Shown here: positions 27,564-36,726 of the stretch, piece by piece
Position numbering within the stretch: position 1 is the first letter of the stretch
Layout: every line of letters begins with the position of its first letter
Assembly (NCBI GenBank): GCA_015057705.1
Contig: SVDU01000007.1
Coordinates: forward strand, 1 to 64,000
Length of the DNA: 64,000 nucleotides
From: Paenibacillaceae bacterium
GTDB taxonomy: Bacteria > Bacillota > Clostridia > Lachnospirales > Lachnospiraceae
Reading direction: 5' to 3'
The notes under the pieces: generated by a model
The model's input: the letters and a program-made list of their open reading frames with translations, nothing else
What the model was told of the DNA's origin: nothing
Database searches by the model: none
Made by a program: the position numbers and the translations under genes

Positions 27564-28523
27564 TCATCCCAGATGAACAGGTTGCATGATATCCATATTA
27601 TTTTCAAATAATCCCGCCAAACAAACCTGGAGACTATCATAGGTTTTAAAATAGTACTCACATGTAGCAGTATTTAAAAATGCCGTATACTTTGTGTAAT
27701 CATAAGACCCACGGCCTGTCATGACTGCTCCTTTTGGTATCGTCACCCCTTCCATGATGTGAAAACAGGATACCACAGCTTCTTTCCGATTCTCGGGAAC
27801 TGGAAGAAATGATTTTAAAAATGCTGTACGGACAAAACGATCAGGAGAGGTAAAACCTCCCGGAAGTGCTCTTGTTCCTCCTGCCTGACCGAATGGAGTA
27901 AGCTTTATGCCGCTCCAGCTGGCTTTTTCCAGTTGGTCGGGGCTTGCCTCCATATAATTTCTTAAATTGGTCATATGCCAGGGAAGATCCGGACTATTTG
28001 CCAGAACACCCATGGGATTATCAAAAATAATCAGACCCTTACTAGTTAGTTCAATTACCACACAGGCACCGGTCCGGTCTGTTGCAAACCAGTGAAGAGG
28101 TGCCGCCGATCCTGTAACAGGGTCTTCCATACCAATGATGGAAACCTGTGTTGCCAGTGTTTTTAGTTCCTGGGCTGACCCGCATTTTCCTAATATATAA
28201 TGAAGAAATTCAAAAGAAGCAATGGGAAAACGATTTTCTCCCTTTCCCATTTCTTCATATCTGGCATATCCTGCAAAGTAAAGAGCTGCCGCTGCAAATC
28301 CTCTTTCATTCACTCCGTCAAAGAATCCCAAAAGTCCGTCTGTCTCCTGTCCAATTCCAATAAAGCTATAATCATCCTGCAGCCTGGCACCGGTAACAGC
28401 ATTGATCCATTGATAGCTTTTAGGAACTCTGAAAAAGTGAGGATCTATTTCATAGGAAAAATCCATATTTCTTCCGAAAAAAACTTCCCCTTCTTTCGTC
28501 TGCAATGTCATAGCCGTACACAT
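27564..28523 (-). CDS. Choloylglycine hydrolase-family enzyme (bile salt hydrolase / penicillin V acylase)
   Basis: Ntn hydrolase, 319 aa, that cleaves amide bonds such as those of conjugated bile acids. I start it at MCTAM (28523), with AGGGG seven bases upstream, because Cys2 must become the N-terminal nucleophile after Met removal; an ATG two codons earlier sits too close to the ribosome site. Arg18 and Asp21 (GRNMDFS), the DGVNERGFAAAAL loop, ANSPDLPWHMTNLRNY and LPGGFTSPDRFVRTAF match the conserved active-site positions. Whether it prefers bile salts, penicillin V or N-acyl homoserine lactones cannot be told. It is 53 bp after the YyaL-type gene. Confidence 0.93.
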   Translation of the reverse strand: MCTAMTLQTKEGEVFFGRNMDFSYEIDPHFFRVPKSYQWINAVTGARLQDDYSFIGIGQETDGLLGFFDGVNERGFAAAALYFAGYARYEEMGKGENRFPIASFEFLHYILGKCGSAQELKTLATQVSIIGMEDPVTGSAAPLHWFATDRTGACVVIELTSKGLIIFDNPMGVLANSPDLPWHMTNLRNYMEASPDQLEKASWSGIKLTPFGQAGGTRALPGGFTSPDRFVRTAFLKSFLPVPENRKEAVVSCFHIMEGVTIPKGAVMTGRGSYDYTKYTAFLNTATCEYYFKTYDSLQVCLAGLFENNMDIMQPVHLG

Positions 28524-28576
28524 TGTCATTCCCCTGGTTTAGATTATTTAATTATATATATGGCTGACTGTCCGAT

Positions 28577-30622
28577 TTATGATGATATGGATTCAATTGA
28601 TTCTTTTAATTTGGAAATAGAATCCACTGGTTTTAAGCACGTTCCGTTTTTACAGAGATAAAACTGGCTTTTTTCAGAATCTATGGGATAATCCTTCGTA
28701 AACGGAGCAATTTTTGAAAGAAGCACTTCATTTTCCGGATTTTTAAATATAATATCAATATCCGTGAGAACTTCCCTTTTTAAACCGGCAAGTTCTTTCT
28801 CGATTCCCGGCTGAGACGATACAGCAACTAGCTGTGTATGAGAATAGAGAACCGTCTGAAACGCCAGAAGTGTAAAACTATGATTCGCTGGACTGGTCTG
28901 GGCTTCTCTTCCCATCCACTTTAACTGCTTATTTAATATTTCCTGCCACGTAATTTCACCGGTCAAATGATAAAGGTTCCCTATCACGTAGGCCGCCACT
29001 GAATTGCCTGAAGGCAAAGCACCGTCATACAGTTCCTTGGGGCGGCTGATCAGTTTTTCTCTGTCATGTGCATACATATAAAATCCCCCATTTTCCTCAT
29101 CAAAGAATAAACTGATCATTTTCTTACAAATACTGACTGCTTTTTGAAGATATGATAACTCAAAGCATGCCTGATATAGTTCTAACAGTCCGAATGCGTA
29201 AAAAGCATAATCTTCCAGTTGTCCATCATGTCCGGTTTCCCCATCCCGGTAGCGGATAAATAGTCTGCCATCCTTGTCGGTCAGTGTTTCTTCTATAAAA
29301 GCCTGTGCATCTCTGGCTGTCTGTAAATATACCTCCTCAAAGAGAATCTGATACCCCTTTGCCATCCCTGCAATCATCAGGCCATTCCAGGAGGTCAGAA
29401 TTTTGTCATCTTTATGAAGTTCAGTCCGTTTAAGACGATAATCATAAAGTTTCCTGCTAAGCGTTATGATTTTCTCATCTTTTTTTTCATAATCATGATT
29501 ATTAATTAGATTTAAAATATTTTTTCCTTCAAAATTGCCTTCATTAGTAATTCCAAACCACTGACAGTAGAATGGGGCATCATCTTTTAGAATCTGTGTG
29601 ATTTCAGCCCGGTCAAAAACGTAGAACTTTCCTTCTACCCCTTCGCTGTCTGCATCCTCTCCACAATAAAATCCACCGTCTTTATCCGTAAGGGTTTCCA
29701 TAATGTAACCCAGTATTCCTCTGGCTACTGACTGGTAAAATGGTTCTCTGGTTATTTTATAAGCTTCCAGATAAGCATAGGAGAGCAGGGCATTATCATA
29801 GAGCATTTTTTCAAAATGAGGAACCAGCCACTTTTCATCGGTCGAGTAACGGGAAAACCCTCCCCCAATATGATCATAAATCCCACCCCGGTACATATGC
29901 CTTAAGGTTGATTCACATATCTCTCTGACAGACTCGTCCTTTTCATAGACGGAATGGCGAAGGAGAAAAATTAGATTATGGGGCATGGGGAACTTTGGTG
30001 CTCTCCCAAAACCACCCCATGTCTTATCATAGGAACGCTTTAACTGCGTGGCAGCAGTTAAGAACAATTCCTTACCGGGATCGTCCGCACTGCCCTCACT
30101 GCTTTTTTCCTCTCCATTTAGATACCGGGTTATTTCTTCTCCGGCCTGAAGCACCTTTTTCCTGTCGTTTTTCCAAAGTCCGTCTATGGCATTCAAGACC
30201 TCAATCAGTCCGGTATTCCCCCATCTGCTGTGCTTCGGTAGATAAGTGGCGGCATAAAAAGGCTTTTGATCCGGAGTCATAATGATTGTCAGAGGCCAGC
30301 CTCCTGAGCCTGTAAGTGCCTGGCAGACTGACATGTAAACCGAGTCAATATCAGGCCGTTCCTCACGGTCTACTTTAATTGAAACATAATTCTCGTTTAA
30401 CAGGCCTGCCGCCTCCTGATCTTCAAAAGACTCATGAGCCATGACATGACACCAGTGACAGGTAGAATAGCCGATGGATAAAAAAATTGGTTTGTCTTCT
30501 GCTTTTGCTTTCGCAAATGCCTGTTCACACCATGGCCACCAATCAACTGGATTATTAGCGTGTTGTAGTAAATAAGGACTTTTTTCATGTATTAATCGAT
30601 TGGATATTTTGCTGGTTGTCAT
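28577..30622 (-). CDS. YyaL-type thioredoxin-fold / glycoside-hydrolase-like protein (DUF255)
   Basis: 681 aa. The N-terminal thioredoxin-like domain begins [21 protein letters not shown] and carries the CHWC pair (Cys55, Cys58) in [11 protein letters not shown]. The remainder is an (alpha/alpha)6 barrel-like region with [11 protein letters not shown] and [19 protein letters not shown], as in YyaL and human SPATA20. The family is widespread and its activity is not settled. The ribosome site is AAGGAGG. It lies between two N-terminal-cysteine hydrolase genes (gaps 34 and 53 bp), all leftward. Confidence 0.93.
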   Translation of the reverse strand: MTTSKISNRLIHEKSPYLLQHANNPVDWWPWCEQAFAKAKAEDKPIFLSIGYSTCHWCHVMAHESFEDQEAAGLLNENYVSIKVDREERPDIDSVYMSVCQALTGSGGWPLTIIMTPDQKPFYAATYLPKHSRWGNTGLIEVLNAIDGLWKNDRKKVLQAGEEITRYLNGEEKSSEGSADDPGKELFLTAATQLKRSYDKTWGGFGRAPKFPMPHNLIFLLRHSVYEKDESVREICESTLRHMYRGGIYDHIGGGFSRYSTDEKWLVPHFEKMLYDNALLSYAYLEAYKITREPFYQSVARGILGYIMETLTDKDGGFYCGEDADSEGVEGKFYVFDRAEITQILKDDAPFYCQWFGITNEGNFEGKNILNLINNHDYEKKDEKIITLSRKLYDYRLKRTELHKDDKILTSWNGLMIAGMAKGYQILFEEVYLQTARDAQAFIEETLTDKDGRLFIRYRDGETGHDGQLEDYAFYAFGLLELYQACFELSYLQKAVSICKKMISLFFDEENGGFYMYAHDREKLISRPKELYDGALPSGNSVAAYVIGNLYHLTGEITWQEILNKQLKWMGREAQTSPANHSFTLLAFQTVLYSHTQLVAVSSQPGIEKELAGLKREVLTDIDIIFKNPENEVLLSKIAPFTKDYPIDSEKSQFYLCKNGTCLKPVDSISKLKESIESISS

Positions 30623-30656
30623 AGGACATTACCTCCTTAAATAAAATACAGCCTTA

Positions 30657-31487
30657 TTATACCCACTTATATAAGCTAATAAGATCCTTCACAAATATTT
30701 CTTCGTTTGTAAATTGAATTTTATTATTGTTTAATAAGCCTTCCAATGACTGGATTGTTTTTTCGATCATAGAAATTTTCCATTTTTTACTTAAATCTAT
30801 TTTAAAGCTGATATAAATTTCATTTTTTGCTGCTTCATATACGATTGAACACAGAGTATTCTCCTGACTGGTTTTACTTAAAACTTCAAAGGCTTCATTT
30901 ATTCCAAAACTGTGAATATTATTATGAATATATTCATGAGCACAAATATATCTATCAGCACCTATTCCATTTACTTTATTATAATTTACTTCCTTAAAAT
31001 CCCCATTTGGAAAATTAGTCATAATAATAAAATCATTGTGAATAGGACTTACTATATTTGTTACATCTCCTTCTTCCAGAATAAATGCATCACCAGTTTT
31101 ATCAGCAATCATAGTGTGCAGCCCTAAATCTGGATATAATGGATTTCTAGGATACGATATTACTCTTTTATTAAGTATGTCATAAAATTCAGATGCTTTT
31201 CTTGTTTTTTTCAGCGCCTCATCAAAAGTATCAAAAGCAAACCAATCATTTTCGTCACAACTTGATTTAAAACCCGTACTATATTGGACTGCCTGAGTAC
31301 AAATAAAAAGACCCTCACTATTAAAACCAGCGATATCCCTGTATTGGTTATCTACTAAGGCTGAAAAGAAAAATAAGTTCCTATCATTATAACTGCTGAC
31401 TTTTAGTTTTAAATCAATATCATCAGTATCGAAATTCATACCGTAAATAGCTTTTTTTTGACTGTATACCGCAAAACTTGTACACAT
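30657..31487 (-). CDS. Ntn-hydrolase-type linear amide hydrolase (second N-terminal-Cys enzyme)
   Basis: 276 aa starting at MCTSFAVYSQKKAIYGMNFD (31487), with GGAGG eight bases upstream. An upstream extension to 31637 has no ribosome site and runs through the promoter and a terminator. Cys2 after Met removal, then GMNFD (the Asp motif of this superfamily), FNSEGLFICTQ and IMTNFP place it in the choloylglycine hydrolase / acyl-coenzyme A:6-APA acyltransferase fold. It is only distantly like its neighbour at 27.6 kb. The gene is visibly more AT-rich than its surroundings, which suggests separate origin. The substrate is unknown. Confidence 0.82.
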   Translation of the reverse strand: MCTSFAVYSQKKAIYGMNFDTDDIDLKLKVSSYNDRNLFFFSALVDNQYRDIAGFNSEGLFICTQAVQYSTGFKSSCDENDWFAFDTFDEALKKTRKASEFYDILNKRVISYPRNPLYPDLGLHTMIADKTGDAFILEEGDVTNIVSPIHNDFIIMTNFPNGDFKEVNYNKVNGIGADRYICAHEYIHNNIHSFGINEAFEVLSKTSQENTLCSIVYEAAKNEIYISFKIDLSKKWKISMIEKTIQSLEGLLNNNKIQFTNEEIFVKDLISLYKWV

Positions 31488-31521
31488 TTTGCAACCCTCC
31501 TTTAAATATATTTCCATCCAT

Positions 31522-31550
31522 ATGATATCACCAGACATCTCGAGGTTCAA
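31522..31550 (-). promoter_or_regulatory. Promoter of the Ntn hydrolase-YyaL-Ntn hydrolase unit
   Basis: On the minus strand, TTGAAC (31545-31550), a 17-bp spacer and TATCAT (31522-31527) with TGA just before the -10. Confidence 0.6.
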
Positions 31551-31626
31551 CCTGCAACATGATTCTGAATCAAAAATGCGCCACTTAAGCTTATATATCA
31601 GAACCCTGCCCTCATAGATGAAATAA

Positions 31627-31649
31627 GGAGCAGACATTTCGCCTGCTCC
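31627..31649 (-). terminator. Terminator of the AGCS transporter gene
   Basis: GGAGCAG/CTGCTCC stem followed on the minus strand by TTATTTC; a modest U-tract. It is 45 bases past the transporter stop. Confidence 0.6.
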
Positions 31650-31693
31650 CCTATTACAGTATTATACTGGAAAATACGTCGAACTTCCATTTT

Positions 31694-33046
31694 CTATTCT
31701 GGTACTCTCACTTCTTTCATTAAGAAAATGAGTGCAATAATATTGGGAACTGCCATCAGCCCATTCCAGATGTCGGAGAATTCCCAAACTGTTTCGAGTT
31801 TCGCCAGGCATCCCACAAAGACTGCACACAGATAGAGAAGTGTATAGATTTTACCTCTTAAAATACGCTGCAGCAGATAAAGAATGTTTCTCTTTTTCAG
31901 ACTCTCAGCCAGATATCCCGCAGCCTGTTTGCCAAGATAATACCAGGCGATTATGGTTGCAAATGCAAATACCAGCATGGAACCGGATACTACGTATTCC
32001 CCCAGTCCCCCCAGCCGTTTAGAGAAGCTGAATGCGGTAAGGGCTGCACCGTCATAACCGGAACCCGCCGCGTCCCCTTCTGTCATACACAAAATGACAA
32101 ACGCGGTCATGGTGCAAATAATAATAGTATCAAAGAAAACTTCAAACATTGCCCACATTCCCTGTTTTTCAGGCGTGGTATTTTCAGCTGCTCCATGTAA
32201 AACAGCCATACTGCCAAGCCCGGCTTCATTGGAGAAAACACCTCTTGAAATGCCGTACTGAAGGCTTTTACTGATCCCAAAACCGGCTGCTCCTGAAAAA
32301 ACAGATACAGGCTGGAGTGCATCCCGAAAAATAACATGAAAAATATATGGAATTTTATCATAACAGGACATAATAACAACCATGGAGAACAGCATATAAA
32401 TTCCGGAGGCAATGGGAATCATACGTTCCGAGACAGAAGCAATCCGGCTGATTCCGCCAAGAACAACAAGGCACACCAGTCCGGTCAGAAAAATCCCCAC
32501 TAACGCAGTTGGAACCTGAAAGGAGTATTTAAGCGTTTCCGCAATAGAATTAGACTGAACCATACTCCCCATTCCAAGGGATACCATGATGCAGAGAAAG
32601 CTGTAAATCATACCAAGTGCCGGCAGTTTTAAACCTCTTTCCAGATATACCATAGGCCCGCAGATCCATGCTCCGCTATGGTCTTTGTAGCGGTATCGAA
32701 TTCCTAACATGGTTTCTGCATATCCTGTCATCATACCAATTGCAGCAGAAACCCACATCCAAAAGATGGCTCCAGGCCCTCCGGCTGTCAAAGCAGTCGC
32801 CACACCCACAATATTTCCAGTCCCTATTGTTGCTGCAAGAGCCGTACAGGCGGTCTGAAATCTGGTCACATCTCCTTTGTCTCCCTCTTCGTCTTCCTCC
32901 TGTATGCTCCCAATGGTCTGTTTCCACCAATAAGCAAGCTTTCTGATTTGAAAAAACCCGGTTTTAACCGAATAGATGATCCCAATTCCCAGAAACAGGA
33001 ATAACAGCCAGGGTCCCCATACCATTTCGTGTATGTAATGAATCAT
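31694..33046 (-). CDS. Sodium:alanine/glycine symporter (AGCS family)
   Basis: 450 aa integral membrane protein with about 11 helices. The AGCS motifs are clear: FQTACTALAATIGTGNIVGVATAL early, GGPGAIFWMWVSA, and RGVFSNEAGLGSMAVLHGAA in the middle. It imports alanine or glycine with sodium. The ribosome site is GGGAGC. Monocistronic and divergent from the phospholipase C-like gene. The exact amino acid cannot be told from sequence. Confidence 0.93.
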   Translation of the reverse strand: MIHYIHEMVWGPWLLFLFLGIGIIYSVKTGFFQIRKLAYWWKQTIGSIQEEDEEGDKGDVTRFQTACTALAATIGTGNIVGVATALTAGGPGAIFWMWVSAAIGMMTGYAETMLGIRYRYKDHSGAWICGPMVYLERGLKLPALGMIYSFLCIMVSLGMGSMVQSNSIAETLKYSFQVPTALVGIFLTGLVCLVVLGGISRIASVSERMIPIASGIYMLFSMVVIMSCYDKIPYIFHVIFRDALQPVSVFSGAAGFGISKSLQYGISRGVFSNEAGLGSMAVLHGAAENTTPEKQGMWAMFEVFFDTIIICTMTAFVILCMTEGDAAGSGYDGAALTAFSFSKRLGGLGEYVVSGSMLVFAFATIIAWYYLGKQAAGYLAESLKKRNILYLLQRILRGKIYTLLYLCAVFVGCLAKLETVWEFSDIWNGLMAVPNIIALIFLMKEVRVPE

Positions 33047-33141
33047 TCCTTGTGCTCCCTTATGTCCTCTTTATCACATATTCGTGCCGGAATGATTGTA
33101 TGAAAATTTCCATTCATTTTTATACAAATTTAACTTTACTA

Positions 33142-33150
33142 TGATATAAT
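33142..33150 (+). promoter_or_regulatory. Extended -10 promoter of the phospholipase C-like gene
   Basis: TGATATAAT (TATAAT at 33145-33150) 45 bases before the start codon; the -35 region is poor. Confidence 0.55.
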
Positions 33151-33194
33151 CTTATTATGTGCTGAATTTAAACAACTAACGCGAGGTGAACAAT

Positions 33195-34178
33195 ATGCCC
33201 GGTTTTACCACCCACTACTTATTAGGCGTTAAAGCATACAACAATATGCCAAACACTCCTTTAAAACGAATCATTTCCAAATATCGCTGGCTCTATCAGC
33301 TGGGTCTTCAGGGTCCGGATATATTTTTTTATAATATCCCCATTCTTCGTCACAGAGATTACCGCAATGTAGGGTCCTATATGCATGAAAACCATGTGAG
33401 CAGCTTTTTTGTTACCTGTTTAAATCATATTGGAGCCATTGAATCAAGACAGCAGCGGGAGCAGGCCATTGCATACATGAGCGGTTACTTCTGTCACTAT
33501 ATTGGAGATTCCATATGCCATCCTTACGTATATGGCAGGATAGAGTACGATATAAAGAATTCAGGAAACTATCATCACGGACTTCATGCCATGCTTGAGA
33601 ATGATATTGATGCTCTGTTACTTATGATTTATAAGCAAAAAAAGCCTTCCCAGTTTAACCAGGCTGCAACCATCTGCTTAAACGGTCAGGAAATGCAGTT
33701 TATTTCCGGTTTTTTATCATCCTGCATCAATGAAACCTACTATCCCTTAAATTATCGGAATAACTATCAGGTTACCCCCCGTATGGTATCCAGATCCATC
33801 CTGGCGATGCGCCTGGGCTGCCGGACACTTGCGGATCCAAACAGCAGGAAGAAAAACAGCATAGAATTTGTGGAATCCTTATTTCTTAAAAATCCTGTTG
33901 CTTCCCGTAAACTGGTTACTGATATAACCTCTGATCCGGTGGTAACATTTAATCTTAACCATGATACGTGGTGCAATCCCTGGGACCGCAGGCTTGCTTC
34001 TAAAGCTTCTTTTCCTGAGCTGTTCCATCAGTCCATGTCCAAATGCGGGAATGTATTTTTCCGGCTAAATGAAGAACTCACGTCTCCTGTTCCGTTAAAC
34101 AGCCTGGATCATAACAAATTGCTGCGGGAACTGGGAAATTATTCTTATCACAGCGGACTGGCTGTTGATTCCAACTAA
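33195..34178 (+). CDS. Zinc-dependent phospholipase C-like protein
   Basis: 327 aa. Fits the zinc-dependent phospholipase C fold family: an N-terminal His-containing PGFTTHYLLG, then GLQGPDIFFY, the metal-ligand block YMSGYFCHYIGDSICHPYVY, and HHGLHAMLENDIDALLL. Ligand-type His and Asp residues are all there. No signal peptide is seen, unlike secreted clostridial alpha-toxin, so it is probably cytoplasmic and its substrate is unknown. I start at the ATG at 33195 (GAGG eight bases upstream) rather than the GTG three codons earlier that overlaps the ribosome site. Confidence 0.85.
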   Translation: MPGFTTHYLLGVKAYNNMPNTPLKRIISKYRWLYQLGLQGPDIFFYNIPILRHRDYRNVGSYMHENHVSSFFVTCLNHIGAIESRQQREQAIAYMSGYFCHYIGDSICHPYVYGRIEYDIKNSGNYHHGLHAMLENDIDALLLMIYKQKKPSQFNQAATICLNGQEMQFISGFLSSCINETYYPLNYRNNYQVTPRMVSRSILAMRLGCRTLADPNSRKKNSIEFVESLFLKNPVASRKLVTDITSDPVVTFNLNHDTWCNPWDRRLASKASFPELFHQSMSKCGNVFFRLNEELTSPVPLNSLDHNKLLRELGNYSYHSGLAVDSN

Positions 34179-34197
34179 ATTTTTATTTTCTTATATT

Positions 34198-34242
34198 AAA
34201 AAAGCATGGATCTTAAAGCGCCTCGCGTTTATCCATGCTTTT
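34198..34242. terminator. Bidirectional terminator
   Basis: AAGCATGGAT/ATCCATGCTT stem (34202-34240) with A-run before it and T-run after. It ends both the rightward phospholipase C-like gene and the leftward lipoprotein gene. Confidence 0.85.
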
Positions 34243-34252
34243 CATACATTCT

Positions 34253-34861
34253 TTACTTGGAAGCCTGTGTCTGCTCCGCTTCTGTTTCATCTGCTGCTTC
34301 TGTTTCATCTGCATCTTCCGTATCATCAGCTGCCGTTGTTTCCATTATAACTGCACCTTCCTTTGGTACAATCTTCTGGTCAGAGCCTTTTGGAATATCC
34401 ATATCCACCAGCCAGTACTGCTTCTCTTTCATTGTATAATCCGGCATAACAATTAAGTGCAGATCATAGTCCTTAAAGAAGCCGCCGTAAGAAGCCTCAC
34501 TTGATTTCTCAAAGCTAAAATCCTGATCTGCTGCCACATCGTTTAAATAGCGAACTGCGGCATTAGCAAATGTAACTGCTTCTTCCGGAGTTGTCCCTGC
34601 TTTTACAACCAGATTTAAATCAAGTTTTTTCTCCTTCGGATCCATGCTGTAGTTTACGCTGAGAGCCATAGGATATTCTTTATTATCCACAAACTCTTCA
34701 TCCATATCATTTCCAATCTGAGTCCAGTCCAATACGATTCCCTGCTGCGTTTCAAAGACAGGTTCTGCAGGGCCACCGCCTGCAAGAATATGGCTCTGGG
34801 TACAGCCCGTTAACAGCATCGCTGATACGGCACATATCAATAGCACTTTGTTCCTCATCAT
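34253..34861 (-). CDS. Lipoprotein of unknown function
   Basis: 202 aa. A lipoprotein signal peptide with lipobox LLTGC (Cys20) indicates membrane anchoring on the outer face. The middle 140 residues form a soluble domain (VLDWTQIGNDMDEEFVDNKE, MALSVNYSMDPKEKKLDLNL) and the last 25 are a Glu/Asp/Thr/Ala-rich low-complexity tail. I do not recognise the family. I start at the ATG at 34861 with GGAGG upstream; an earlier ATG at 34888 lies in the probable -10 box. Monocistronic. Confidence 0.85.
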   Translation of the reverse strand: MMRNKVLLICAVSAMLLTGCTQSHILAGGGPAEPVFETQQGIVLDWTQIGNDMDEEFVDNKEYPMALSVNYSMDPKEKKLDLNLVVKAGTTPEEAVTFANAAVRYLNDVAADQDFSFEKSSEASYGGFFKDYDLHLIVMPDYTMKEKQYWLVDMDIPKGSDQKIVPKEGAVIMETTAADDTEDADETEAADETEAEQTQASK

Positions 34862-34922
34862 AATATCCTCCTTAATGAACATCACCATTATATCCGATCC
34901 TGTCCTTTTTTTGTAGTGCTTT

Positions 34923-34969
34923 CAGCAAAAAGTCAGAAAAACTTCACAATTGCGTTAGACTTTTTGCTG
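34923..34969. repeat. 12-bp inverted repeat in the gap before the BCCT gene
   Basis: CAGCAAAAAGTC (34923-34934) and GACTTTTTGCTG (34958-34969) are perfect inverted copies 23 bp apart. They lie between the divergent lipoprotein and BCCT genes, about 120 bp upstream of the BCCT promoter. No U-tract follows, so it looks more like a protein-binding or looping site than a terminator. The rest of the 303-bp gap holds only the two promoters. Confidence 0.55.
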
Positions 34970-35084
34970 GTATTAATGGCTTGTTTTTCCTCTATATTAA
35001 GGCTCGACTTTTAAAAGCATATTGTCATGTGTGCAAAAACTTTCCTCCATTTATTTTATAGAAATAAATTTATATGATTCAGCC

Positions 35085-35113
35085 TTGCATTTTCTTAAAG
35101 ACCGTGGTATCAT
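35085..35113 (+). promoter_or_regulatory. BCCT transporter promoter
   Basis: TTGCAT (35085-35090), a 17-bp spacer and TATCAT (35108-35113) with TGG just before the -10. Confidence 0.7.
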
Positions 35114-35164
35114 GTTCAATATCAAGATATAAACATTATTTTTGAACTATAAAGGAGCCATGTC

Positions 35165-36688
35165 ATGAACAACAAAGAGAAAATATCATTGGTAAAAAAG
35201 CTGGATATTATGACCACCCTGGTACCATTTGCAGCAATCGTTTTATTATGTATCCTGTTTCTTACATATCCCAAGGCATCAGGTGCTGTGCTGGCCTCCA
35301 TTCGATCCTTTATTGGAAATGAGCTGGGCAGCTACTACCTTATCGTAGGACTATTCACATTTATCTGCTCCCTTTACATGGCCTTTTCCAGATATGGAGC
35401 AATCAGACTGGGAGACTGTGAGAAACCCCAGTATTCAAATTTCAAATGGGGAGCCATGATGTTTACCGCAGGTCTGGCAGCTGACATTTTATTTTACTCT
35501 CTTTGTGAATGGCTGCTCTATGCAGGGGAGCCCCATATAAAAGATATGGGCTCTGTACAGGACTGGGCTTCCACCTATCCTCTGTTTCACTGGGGTCCAA
35601 TTCCGTGGAGCTTCTATCTGGTTCTAGCCGTTGCATTTGGATTTATGCTTCATGTAAAGAAACGGACAAAGCAAAAGTATTCAGAGGCCTGCCGTCCCAT
35701 CCTTGGTAAACTGGTAGACGGGCCAGCCGGGAAACTAATTGATTTAATCGCTGTTTTTGCTTTACTGGCAGGAACTGCTACCACATTTTCTCTGGCCACA
35801 CCGCTTCTTTCCATGGCAGTAAGCCGTGTGACCGGACTGCCTGAATCCAGATATTTAACCATAGGGATCCTGATCATTATCTGCGCAGTATATACATTTA
35901 CAGTATATTTTGGCATGAAGGGAATTTCAAAGCTTGCTGATTCCTGTACCTACTTATTCTTCGGACTTCTCCTTTATGTTCTCATTGGCGGAGGTCAGGC
36001 GAGATATACCATCGAGACAGGAATAACAGCAATCGGTAACCTGACACAAAACTTCATCGGTCTGTCCACCTGGACTGACGCGCTTCGCACCTCTTCCTTT
36101 CCTCAGAACTGGACCATCTTTTACTGGGCATACTGGATGGTATGGTGTGTAGCCACTCCCTTTTTTATCGGCGCCATCAGCAAAGGGCGGACGATCAGAC
36201 AGACTGTTCTGGGCGGATATTTCTTTGGCTTGTCAGGAACGTTTACTTCTTTTATTATATTAGGTAATTACAGTCTTGCTCTTCAGACAAAGGGTATTCT
36301 TGATGTTATGGGCATCTATCAGGCAACACAAAACCTTTATCAGACTATTATGGCTATTTTAGAAACACTTCCATTTTTCAAGATGGGTCTGGTGCTTTTA
36401 GCTCTTACCATGATTGCTTTTTATGCCACCTCATTCGATGCACTCACACTGGTAGCCGCCTCCTATTCCTATAAGGAGCTGCCGGAAGATGAAGAGCCTC
36501 ACAAACACGTAAAGCTGTTTTGGGCTATCCTTCTGATGCTATTTCCAATTGCACTTATTTTCTCAGAAAATTCGATGGCAAATTTACAGACTGTATCCAT
36601 TATTGCCGCTTTCCCCATCGGCATTATCATTCTTCTCATTATCTTCAGCTTCTTTCGGGATGCAAAGGAATATTTAGAACATTCCTAA
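35165..36688 (+). CDS. BCCT-family transporter (betaine/carnitine/choline type)
   Basis: 507 aa with 12 predicted helices. The BCCT core is recognisable by FKWGAMMFTAGLAADILFYS, FHWGPIPWSFY and the signature region WTIFYWAYWMVWCVATPFFIG followed by AISKGRTIRQ. The last differs from the canonical ARISRGR, and the Trp-rich substrate box is WAYWMVW. The substrate is a quaternary ammonium compound such as glycine betaine, choline or carnitine by family; which one is not decidable. Short N- and C-terminal tails argue against osmosensing like BetP. Its own promoter and terminator make it monocistronic. Confidence 0.9.
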   Translation: MNNKEKISLVKKLDIMTTLVPFAAIVLLCILFLTYPKASGAVLASIRSFIGNELGSYYLIVGLFTFICSLYMAFSRYGAIRLGDCEKPQYSNFKWGAMMFTAGLAADILFYSLCEWLLYAGEPHIKDMGSVQDWASTYPLFHWGPIPWSFYLVLAVAFGFMLHVKKRTKQKYSEACRPILGKLVDGPAGKLIDLIAVFALLAGTATTFSLATPLLSMAVSRVTGLPESRYLTIGILIIICAVYTFTVYFGMKGISKLADSCTYLFFGLLLYVLIGGGQARYTIETGITAIGNLTQNFIGLSTWTDALRTSSFPQNWTIFYWAYWMVWCVATPFFIGAISKGRTIRQTVLGGYFFGLSGTFTSFIILGNYSLALQTKGILDVMGIYQATQNLYQTIMAILETLPFFKMGLVLLALTMIAFYATSFDALTLVAASYSYKELPEDEEPHKHVKLFWAILLMLFPIALIFSENSMANLQTVSIIAAFPIGIIILLIIFSFFRDAKEYLEHS

Positions 36689-36726
36689 AAAAAGACTGCT
36701 GCAAAATTTGCAGCAGTCTTTTTTTA
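36687..36726. terminator. Bidirectional terminator between the BCCT and licD-like genes
   Basis: A 17-bp stem, AAAAAGACTGCTGCAAA with its complement, 3-nt loop, with A- and T-runs on the two sides. It touches the stop codons of both convergent genes. Confidence 0.92.

Noticed and set aside
33186-34178. Secreted alpha-toxin-like phospholipase C
   Set aside because: The zinc-site motifs fit, but there is no signal peptide and no C-terminal lipid-binding domain.
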